Positions 44,458 to 50,115 of a stretch of 50,115 bases of DNA are shown one piece after another. The translations under genes and the position numbers were made by a program. The stretch covers positions 1 through 50,115 of the forward strand of contig NZ_CANLKR010000035.1 of the NCBI RefSeq assembly GCF_947491715.1, read 5' to 3'. The stretch comes from an uncultured Shewanella sp. Lineage in GTDB: Bacteria; Pseudomonadota; Gammaproteobacteria; Enterobacterales; Shewanellaceae. How positions within the stretch are numbered: the stretch's first letter is position 1; each line of letters starts with the position of its first letter. The notes under the pieces were generated by a model. It had not been told where the DNA came from, searched no databases, and worked only from the letters and a program-made list of their open reading frames with translations.

Positions 44458-44685
44458 CGTTTCACTTACCTTTTATCATTCGATACTTGTGATACTTCAC
44501 TGAGTTTACCAACATACATCTTAATAACTACCCTTAATAGCGACATTTCAATCGATCGGATAATTATTGCAGCACTATGTTCAACACCTTCTACAATCAA
44601 TACTTGTCGCCAGTGAAACATTGGTGATTAACGGATCAATCAACAATTAAGTCATTTATTTTGTTTACTTAAATAAGGAATAAAT

Positions 44686-45003
44686 ATGTCTATACTCATT
44701 CGAAGCCTCACGATTATCTTACTCTTAGTCGCCAGTTTTGCCTATTCAAACCCCAATCAAGAGACTGTAACAACACAGCAAGGATCAGAAGTAAACTGGA
44801 ACGAATTACAACATGTTTTTACCGATCTCATTTTACAAGGAGAATGGATTTCAGAAATATCAGCGCGGCAAAATATTACTAATAGCATGACAGAAATCGG
44901 CATCAGTTCCGTTGGAGTCAGCTGTTCATCCAGAGACGGAAGTAAAGACTGTTTTTGCCCAGGTGGCTGCTGGCGTAGTGAAACAGATTGCGGTTGCGAC
45001 TAA
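44686..45003 (+). CDS. Secreted cysteine-rich small protein, unknown
   Basis: A 105-residue protein of unknown function. A signal peptide (IRSLTIILLLVASFAYS, cleavage near residue 21) precedes a polar linker. The C-terminal 26 residues carry six cysteines spaced C-x8-C-x-C-x3-C-x6-C-x-C and end CGCD. Such spacing suits disulfides or a metal site; the mature domain might be a bacteriocin-like or structural peptide, but nothing proves this. AAGGA precedes ATG at good spacing. A DsbA-like gene lies nearby (divergent). It is followed by another unknown secreted protein gene on the same strand. Confidence 0.75.
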   Translation: MSILIRSLTIILLLVASFAYSNPNQETVTTQQGSEVNWNELQHVFTDLILQGEWISEISARQNITNSMTEIGISSVGVSCSSRDGSKDCFCPGGCWRSETDCGCD

Positions 45004-45128
45004 CATTAAAGCAAATAAATAAACAAAAATAACCCATTAACATATATTATGTAACAATAATGTTTTTGCGTTTAAACCTAAGCACTTCTAGGGTTAATGA
45101 GAAAGGTAGTAAAATTTCAGGAGGCAAA

Positions 45129-45683
45129 ATGTGTCGGTTAATAGTTTTTAGTATATTGCTTTATTTTGCCTTATTGATTATTCCCTTTAAAGTCGGTGCA
45201 AAGTTTGAAACCGACTTTAGTCAAAATGTCAAAGTCACCATATTAAATAATACAGAACAAGATATGTTAATCAGCTTTTTAGCCGATGGTTGCACCGATA
45301 TCACAATTGCAATAACGAAAAACAGCTCAATATCACACAATCATCCACGACACCCAGCCCATTCATGGTACAGCCATCCCATGTCAGAAAATCCATACAG
45401 ACATTGCCAAGTGCGTATTCTTGAGCCTAATCAAACCACCTCTTATGAATATAAAGGTGTAGGTTATACTATTGAAACAGATAGGTTGATTGCTTCATAC
45501 GCATTTAAAAACAGCATACAAAAAAACCTTCGAAACGTCACTTTCACAAACTATGTTTACCATGAAAATAGTCAGTATACTCTACCTATCTCGACCAATA
45601 CTAGCCAAGACACTTACCTATCAATCACACAAGATAATCCACAGAATAAACTCAGCACAAGCATACTTCAACTCAGTCCTTAG
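45129..45683 (+). CDS. Secreted protein of unknown function
   Basis: A 184-residue predicted exported protein. From ATG 45129, preceded by a strong AGGAGG at the right distance, it begins with a signal sequence (MCRLIVFSILLYFALLIIPF). The ORF extends in frame to 45060, but that extension lacks a ribosome site. VKVTILNNTEQDMLISFLAD suggests a beta-strand start such as in an aegerolysin-like or adhesin-like sandwich, which is speculation. Two cysteines in the mature part (DGCTDI and RHCQV) could form a disulfide. No family recognised. It is adjacent to the cysteine-rich gene. Confidence 0.72.
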   Translation: MCRLIVFSILLYFALLIIPFKVGAKFETDFSQNVKVTILNNTEQDMLISFLADGCTDITIAITKNSSISHNHPRHPAHSWYSHPMSENPYRHCQVRILEPNQTTSYEYKGVGYTIETDRLIASYAFKNSIQKNLRNVTFTNYVYHENSQYTLPISTNTSQDTYLSITQDNPQNKLSTSILQLSP

Positions 45684-45771
45684 CCGTCTCTTGTACTCCC
45701 TATGCTTTTTCCTCATTCGCCATCATGCTACACTCGTGGTTACTTTTACTTATTTTGATTGATATCACTTT

Positions 45772-46317
45772 ATGAAACAGTTGCTCGATTTTTTACCCTT
45801 AGTTATTTTCTTTGCTTTTTACAAGATTTACGATATTTATGTGGCCAGTGGTGCACTGATTGTTGCCACAGCCCTGCAATTAATCGTCACTTATATGCTG
45901 TATAAAAAGCTTGAAAAAATGCATGTCATCACATTCGCTATGGTCGCGGTATTCGGCTCAATGACGTTGTTTTTTCATGATGATGCCTTCATTAAATGGA
46001 AAGTCACCATTGTTTACGCGTTATTCGCAATAGGGTTAATCATCAGTCAATTGATTAATAAGCCCGTCCTTAAGAGTATGCTTGGAAAAGAACTGATAGT
46101 GGCCGACAAAATATGGACCCATGTTACTTGGTATTGGGTGCTCTTTTTCATCGCCTGCGGTCTACTCAATATTTATGTCGCTTTTAGCCTACCTCAAGAG
46201 ACTTGGGTTAATTTTAAAGTCTTTGGCTTAACCGCCCTGACCCTAATCAATACGGTTGTTACCATTGTTTACCTTTATAAAAACATGTCTGAAGAGCAGC
46301 GTAAGGAATTAAAATAA
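45772..46317 (+). CDS. yciB: Intracellular septation protein A (YciB/IspZ)
   Basis: Inner-membrane protein linked to septation and envelope integrity. The 181 residues have about five to six helices and are close to E. coli YciB: MKQLLDFLPLVIFFAFYKIY, LTLFFHDDAFIKWKVTIVYAL-like MTLFFHDDAFIKWKVT, MLGKELIVADKIW and WVNFKVFGLTALTLI. The stop overlaps the yciI start as TAATG, indicating coupled translation. The ribosome site is weak. Confidence 0.95.
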   Translation: MKQLLDFLPLVIFFAFYKIYDIYVASGALIVATALQLIVTYMLYKKLEKMHVITFAMVAVFGSMTLFFHDDAFIKWKVTIVYALFAIGLIISQLINKPVLKSMLGKELIVADKIWTHVTWYWVLFFIACGLLNIYVAFSLPQETWVNFKVFGLTALTLINTVVTIVYLYKNMSEEQRKELK

Positions 46318-46616
46318 TGTGGTACATGATTTCATCTCAAGATAATGACAATAGTTTAGAAAAAAGAAAGTCCGCTCGCGAAGCACACCTTGCAAGATTG
46401 CAGCACCTAACAAATGAAGGTCGACTACTCCTCGCAGGACCTCATCCGGCTATTGATAGCGACACACCAGGTGATGCGGGTTTTACCGGCTCATTAGTGG
46501 TGGCCGACTTTGATTCCCTTGAACAAGCCAAAGAGTGGGCAAATCAAGACCCTTATTTTGCCGCGGGTGTCTATCACAGTGTTATCGTTAAACCTTTTAA
46601 ACGCGTACTCCCCTAA
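46317..46616 (+). CDS. yciI: YciI family protein
   Basis: Small cytoplasmic protein of the YciI-like/EthD fold with unknown biochemical role. Its 99 residues show the features of the family: HLARLQHLTNEGRLLLAGPHPA with the conserved His/Asp-type pocket, LVVADFDSLEQAKEWANQDPYF and a C-terminal VIVKPFKRVLP. Overlaps the yciB stop by one base (TAATG), and xthA follows after 17 bases, so yciB-yciI-xthA may be one operon. Confidence 0.94.
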   Translation: MWYMISSQDNDNSLEKRKSAREAHLARLQHLTNEGRLLLAGPHPAIDSDTPGDAGFTGSLVVADFDSLEQAKEWANQDPYFAAGVYHSVIVKPFKRVLP

Positions 46617-46633
46617 TTCAAAGGAATCATGTT

Positions 46634-47440
46634 TTGAAAATTGTTTCATTTAATATCAATGGATTAAGAGCAAGATTGCACCAACTTCAAGCATTAATCG
46701 ATACCCATCAACCCGATATCATTGGGCTGCAAGAAACCAAAGTTCATGATGAAGCCTTCCCGTTAGCAGATGTAGAAGCCATGGGCTACCATGTGCACTT
46801 CCATGGAGGAAAAGCCCATTACGGCGTGGCAATGCTCTCTAAACAAGCACCAGAAAAAATCCAAAAAGGCTTTCCAACCGATCTTGATGATGCTCAAAGG
46901 CGCATGATAATGGGTACCTTCATGCAAGACGATGGCAGGCCTTTAACGGTATTGAATGGCTATTTCCCTCAGGGAGATAACATTAATCATGAGACAAAAT
47001 ATCCCGCTAAGCGCCGGTTTTATCAAGATTTAATGCACTATTTAAATGAGTACCATAATCCGGAAGAAGACATTGCTATTATTGGTGATATTAATATTTC
47101 ACCAACCGATCTTGATATCGGAATTGGAGACGTTAACGCTAAACGTTGGTTAAAAACAGGGAAATGCAGTTTTCAACCGGAAGAACGTGAATGGTTAGCC
47201 AATTTACTAGACTGGGGCTTAATCGATACTTTCCGTCAGCTTCACCCAAATAGAACAGAGCGGTACTCATGGTTCGATTATCGCAGTAAAGGCTTTGTTG
47301 ATAATAGAGGGCTGCGTATCGACGTGGTACTGGCCACCACCTCACTTGCAGATAAATTGACTGAAAGTGATGTGGACTATAACCTCAGGGGCATTGAAAA
47401 GCCCTCTGATCATGCGCCTATCTGGAGCAGTTTTAACTAA
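46634..47440 (+). CDS. xthA: Exodeoxyribonuclease III
   Basis: AP endonuclease and 3' exonuclease/phosphatase of base-excision repair. The 268 residues match E. coli ExoIII. Active-site motifs: SFNINGLRAR, GLQETKV with the metal-binding glutamate, NGYFPQG, GDINISPTDLDIG and KPSDHAPIWS with the catalytic Asp-His. It starts with TTG at 46634; an ATG five bases upstream is out of frame and soon stops. AAGGA precedes at acceptable spacing. An inverted repeat lies downstream. Confidence 0.96.
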   Translation: MKIVSFNINGLRARLHQLQALIDTHQPDIIGLQETKVHDEAFPLADVEAMGYHVHFHGGKAHYGVAMLSKQAPEKIQKGFPTDLDDAQRRMIMGTFMQDDGRPLTVLNGYFPQGDNINHETKYPAKRRFYQDLMHYLNEYHNPEEDIAIIGDINISPTDLDIGIGDVNAKRWLKTGKCSFQPEEREWLANLLDWGLIDTFRQLHPNRTERYSWFDYRSKGFVDNRGLRIDVVLATTSLADKLTESDVDYNLRGIEKPSDHAPIWSSFN

Positions 47441-47456
47441 GGTCTTATTCAAAAAA

Positions 47457-47490
47457 ATGCACTTTCACGTCATCAACGCAAAAGTGCATT
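47457..47490. terminator. Hairpin after xthA
   Basis: AATGCACTTT (47457-47466) and AAAGTGCATT (47481-47490) form a perfect 10-bp stem with a 14-base loop. A-rich sequence precedes it and GTTATTT follows. It can end xthA and the convergent DUF1097 gene. Confidence 0.65.
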
Positions 47491-47522
47491 GTTATTTATA
47501 CATCACTCAAACTGACATCCAA

Positions 47523-47999
47523 TCAATCTGTGATTTGCGTATTTAACCTTTTAGAACTTAAACTCACCAATTGCCCCGTCAAGATACTCATACACAGCCC
47601 TAAAGCGCCTCCAATCATTAAAGGAGGAATAATCACTGCTAATTCACCTGCTAAAGCAAAACACACACAGCAACCAATAAATGTTCCCGGAATAAACGCC
47701 AAACGACTGTAACTGGCTTGCAGACACATTGCCGCGGTTACTAGCCCCGTCATTGCATAGCCAATAATAGGAGAGATAAAAAAACCACTGACACTAATAA
47801 TCAGCCAGCCCCAGAGCACACCGGATACATTGGTCGCCCAAGCCATAAACATACCTTTAAGACCAGATAAAGGCTGAGCAAAGAAGGTACTGCATCCCAT
47901 GAAGCCAAGCCAAGTTACCCAGTTGAACATATCAGCCACCCCGGCCCAAACAACCGCTAACAATCCTGCTGAGATAGCCACTGCCCAACGATTTTTCAT
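47523..47999 (-). CDS. DUF1097 family membrane protein
   Basis: A 158-residue inner-membrane protein with four or five hydrophobic segments, resembling the DUF1097 family (for example E. coli YcdZ). AISAGLLAVVWAGVADMFNW, FMGCSTFFAQP and AFIPGTFIGCCVCFAL are the recognisable parts. Function is not established. I start at ATG 47999: AGGAG lies seven bases before it, whereas the ORF extension to 48050 has none. Convergent with xthA. Confidence 0.82.
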   Translation of the reverse strand: MKNRWAVAISAGLLAVVWAGVADMFNWVTWLGFMGCSTFFAQPLSGLKGMFMAWATNVSGVLWGWLIISVSGFFISPIIGYAMTGLVTAAMCLQASYSRLAFIPGTFIGCCVCFALAGELAVIIPPLMIGGALGLCMSILTGQLVSLSSKRLNTQITD

Positions 48000-48050
48000 A
48001 AACGACTCCTGCCTTTGGTGATAACCGTCTTCCTCTTTTAACCTACTCAC

Positions 48051-48411
48051 TTAAATACCTTCTATTTTTTAAAAAAGCATTGATGCATGGATATGCGTGT
48101 TTTAGGTAAAATAAGCCGGAAGTGAAATGTTATGTCACCATTATTCTCTATTGTTATTATCTTGAAGTACCAAAATGAACCACTTAAAAAACTTAACCTG
48201 TGACTGTATTAGATACCGCTGATTTAATGTGGTGACAAATTACCTTTTTTTGACATAAAAAACACGTATTAATACACATTAAAGACAATTAAACAGCATG
48301 ATCGGTAAAAATTCCGTCATAAAATAACCTTTATGGTAGATAATACAAAAATAACGAGACAAAAAACAAGTAACAAGACAGCTAAAAAGACAGGAGCATC
48401 AGCGGCTGCTC
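48051..48411. other. AT-rich intergenic region upstream of the DUF1097 gene
   Basis: No credible ORF or RNA gene in these 361 bases. It contains A/T runs. The DUF1097 promoter must lie at its left side, and the transposase remnant begins at its right side. Confidence 0.4.
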
Positions 48412-48638
48412 AGTAATAAACAGAGAGTCATAGATAGCATCTTCCCTATTCAAACCGTTAATGATGAAATAGCAAATTTCAAGGCTTGGATAAATGAAAA
48501 ATAAATGGAAAGATGAAAGATGTTGCGATTAAGTATTTATCAAATTATTTTGGTTGGTTTAAAGAAATCACTCAAAAGCGAGATAGTCGGCAAATATTAC
48601 AATTAGCTTATGGAAGACAACAATATAAGAGCCTGTAA
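48412..48638 (+). pseudogene. Remnant of an IS1595-type transposase C terminus
   Basis: Frame from 48412 reads SNKQRVIDSIFPIQTVNDE, then FKAWINEK and a stop; the next frame from 48513 reads IKYLSNYFGWFKEI and ends QQYKSL at 48638. Together this resembles the C terminus of IS1595-family transposases (a Q-TVN motif, then a KYL-NY--WF motif). The joint has a stop and a frameshift, and the 5' part with the catalytic residues is missing, so it is dead. Family assignment is by motif memory and not certain. Confidence 0.5.
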
Positions 48639-48656
48639 GTAATGTTGTGGCAGGTA

Positions 48657-48732
48657 GGTAGTGTTCGTAATTCTGTGCCATTTCCGTACAATAGTTAAAA
48701 ACAGGAATGACACAAAATAACAAACACTTACC
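48657..48732. mobile_element. Inverted-repeat remnant, IS256-end-like
   Basis: The left arm GGTAGTGTTCGTAATTCTG (from 48657) and the reverse complement of the right arm (48704-48732) agree at most positions over about 28 bases, flanking an 18-base centre. The arm resembles terminal repeats of IS256-family elements (AATTCTGTG-CATTTCC-like). It probably represents two transposon ends brought together, or a tiny MITE. Confidence 0.5.
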
Positions 48733-48755
48733 GCATACCACTCGCTGACATTAAA

Positions 48756-49100
48756 TTATGCTCTAATGACATTTTTATGTTCGACTTTATCAGGTACATT
48801 ACTGACATTCAATTCACGATTGGCTCTTTGATTTTCCTCAAAAATCATTACTGCCAATCTGGTCACCCCTTCATGTAATTGGGTGCTTATTTCAGCTAAA
48901 TTTTCTGTATCCTCTGCAGCCTCAGCAATACAAATAGCGGAAACCATCTCTAAAACTTGAAAACTTTTACGAATACGATCAATTAAAGGAGCATCTTCTT
49001 TTTTTTCCGCAGAAATAAGCAACTGCATAATAGTTTCAATTAGCTCATTATCCTTATCTTTTAGCTCAGTATCCTGAGAATTTTTTTCAACGTTACTCAT
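48756..49100 (-). CDS. Small acidic hypothetical protein, paralogue A
   Basis: A 114-residue predicted cytoplasmic, largely helical protein with clear net negative charge (about 23 acidic against 14 basic residues). The core resembles that of the next gene: shared SFQVLEMVSAICIAEAAED... versus AFDVLQRLNAACIAEVAVS..., and RLAVMIFEE versus SLALMIFDE. GGAG precedes ATG at normal spacing. It is last in a minus-strand cluster with two other unknown genes. Small acidic proteins beside a larger product are typical of secretion chaperones or immunity proteins, but there is no direct sign of either. No family recognised. Confidence 0.7.
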   Translation of the reverse strand: MSNVEKNSQDTELKDKDNELIETIMQLLISAEKKEDAPLIDRIRKSFQVLEMVSAICIAEAAEDTENLAEISTQLHEGVTRLAVMIFEENQRANRELNVSNVPDKVEHKNVIRA

Positions 49101-49158
49101 TAATTCACTCCAATAAAACCTTTTAATATAAATCAGTTATAACTACTAAGAAATATAC

Positions 49159-49557
49159 TTATGTGCGACTAAAACTAGATCGCCTTGAATTATTCATCAC
49201 TGAAGACAACTGTTGCGAACTTTTAGGCCTAGATAAACTTGCAGTACTGTTACTTGAAGTATCAGCACTATTCTTATTTGTGCTGTCCGCTAACTTTTTC
49301 TTCTCATCAAAAATCATTAACGCTAAGCTTTTCATTTTTTGCGCAACTTCATCTGATATTTGCGAGGTATTATCCAAACTCACGGCAACTTCAGCAATGC
49401 AAGCAGCATTTAGCCTTTGTAATACATCAAACGCGTGCTGCGCTTTTTCAGTATCGGACAATTGAATATCATTGGTACAAGACAATAACACTTCAATCAA
49501 CTTACGAAGAGAAACCTCTTTTTGAGCTTCCAGTTTTTTTATCTCATCTCGATTCAT
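49159..49557 (-). CDS. Small hypothetical protein, paralogue B with serine-rich tail
   Basis: A 132-residue protein paralogous to the downstream 114-residue product over residues ~20-85, including ACIAEVAV, QISDEVAQKM and LALMIFDEKKK. The C-terminal ~45 residues are serine/asparagine-rich (SADTSSNSTASLSRPKSSQQ and on) and end RRSSFSRT, probably disordered. AGAG precedes ATG. It lies 58 bases upstream of paralogue A and 100 bases downstream of the Gly/Ala-rich gene, same strand. No known family recognised; it may have arisen by tandem duplication. Confidence 0.7.
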   Translation of the reverse strand: MNRDEIKKLEAQKEVSLRKLIEVLLSCTNDIQLSDTEKAQHAFDVLQRLNAACIAEVAVSLDNTSQISDEVAQKMKSLALMIFDEKKKLADSTNKNSADTSSNSTASLSRPKSSQQLSSVMNNSRRSSFSRT

Positions 49558-49656
49558 AATAATTCTCTAAAAATGATAATTAAGGTTCTTTTTCATGTAA
49601 CAGATAATGAGCAGCTTTAACTTGATCACTCAAATCATGCTGCTCCTTTTGCTCCG

Positions 49657-50115
49657 TTATGCTGTTGCGAAATCACTGCTACTCAGATCAAAACTAGATT
49701 GTTGATGAACATTTCGATTTGATTCAATCACAGCCCGTTCATTACCTGCTTGTGCCATTTCATCAGCCAATAAAAACATATTGGTAAAGTTCATTTGGCC
49801 TTTGATATGTGAGTATGAACTTCCAACAGCTAAACCAACAGGATAAGTAAGAGCTCTACCAGCGTGCCCTAACCCCAAAACTCCATGCCCCAATACTTCT
49901 GTAAGTCCTGTCATACCTTTAGCGGTAAGATAAGTGCCAGCAAGAGGAAGTGTTCCCAGTATTGCTCCTCCACTTTGCCCTCCTCTAAGGAGTACATCAC
50001 CACCAAAGGCCGCCAATTCTGTCCCAGCTAATCCCAAGCCTGCTACAACACTGGCTCCTGCCATCGCCGTGCCACCAACCACGCCTGATAACACAGCCCC
50101 TGTTCCTCTAAGGGC
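49657..50115 (-). CDS. Gly/Ala-rich hypothetical protein, 5' end beyond the window
   Basis: The frame stays open to the right edge, so only the C-terminal ~152 residues are seen and the true start is outside. A GTG at 50094 could start a 145-residue form, but no convincing ribosome site was found. The visible part is rich in Gly, Ala, Leu and Val (for example VVGGTAMAGASVVAGLGLAG and GVLGLGHAGRALTYPVGLAV), with several segments hydrophobic enough to insert in membranes. It ends with a polar tail (NVHQQSSFDLSSSDFATA). This composition occurs in some secreted toxins, translocators and repeat proteins, but no family is recognised. Confidence 0.65.
   Translation of the reverse strand, partial: ALRGTGAVLSGVVGGTAMAGASVVAGLGLAGTELAAFGGDVLLRGGQSGGAILGTLPLAGTYLTAKGMTGLTEVLGHGVLGLGHAGRALTYPVGLAVGSSYSHIKGQMNFTNMFLLADEMAQAGNERAVIESNRNVHQQSSFDLSSSDFATA

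Noticed and set aside
44686..45003. Cysteine-rich protein as a class II lantibiotic-type precursor
   Set aside because: No double-glycine leader cleavage site and no modification enzyme or ABC transporter nearby; the N terminus is an ordinary signal peptide.
49163..49559. Plus-strand ORFs antisense to paralogue B
   Set aside because: Antisense to a better supported gene with a ribosome site and a paralogue next to it; products are cysteine/phenylalanine-rich and unlike any protein family.

Overview
The window looks like a chromosomal segment of a marine gammaproteobacterium of the Shewanella/Alteromonadales type. The evidence is the gene content and order (uvrY-uvrC-pgsA followed by tRNA sequence, minCDE facing rnd and fadD, yciB-yciI, fur, a stand-alone EF-G, the GacA-type regulator UvrY), moderately AT-rich DNA and typical gamma-proteobacterial protein sequences. 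The genus is an inference; no rRNA is present.

Layout. 1-4000 (mostly minus strand): the edge of a tRNA operon with its promoter and a tRNA fragment, pgsA, a small uncharacterised ORF, uvrC and uvrY. A 316-bp inverted-repeat element sits two bases from the uvrC start codon. 4000-15200: an accessory surface block, with a 1508-aa lipoprotein carrying eight PKD-type repeats (plus), tRNA-Ser(UGA), and a minus-strand pair encoding an OmpA-family protein and a ~1557-aa lipoprotein with about fifteen Big_2-type Ig repeats. 15600-20200: a complete cyoABCDE cytochrome bo quinol oxidase operon with overlapping genes. 20700-31600: a secreted GDSL hydrolase, ycgL, minCDE, rnd, fadD, an alpha/beta hydrolase, an exported methyltransferase-like protein, an M50-like membrane protease and tsaB. 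32000-37500: glk, an FAD-linked oxidoreductase and a hybrid histidine kinase. 37700-43000: a second-type EF-G with strongly biased codons, fur, a GNAT acetyltransferase and a membrane-anchored FMN glutamate-synthase-like protein. 43000-48000: a DsbA-like protein, an SDR protein, two unknown secreted proteins, yciB-yciI, xthA and a DUF1097 protein. 48400-50115: transposon debris followed by a minus-strand cluster of unknown genes (a Gly/Ala-rich protein cut by the window edge and two paralogous small proteins).

Two things stand out. First, three copies of one ~280-316 bp MITE-like element (2874-3189, 21965-22246, 28634-28914) share terminal inverted repeats and orientation. Removing the first copy in silico leaving one TA rejoins a strong Shine-Dalgarno sequence to the uvrC start, so this insertion appears to have split the uvrC ribosome binding site. 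The second copy interrupts a perfect 12-bp hairpin. Second, the right-hand unknown cluster (small acidic paralogues downstream of a Gly/Ala-rich membrane-active-looking protein, next to IS remnants) is the best candidate for an undescribed system, although only part of it is visible.

Functionally most of the window is housekeeping: DNA repair (uvrC, xthA), phospholipid synthesis (pgsA), division-site placement (minCDE, yciB), tRNA and translation (rnd, tsaB, fusA), iron regulation (fur), fatty-acid activation (fadD), glucose phosphorylation (glk) and aerobic respiration (cyo).
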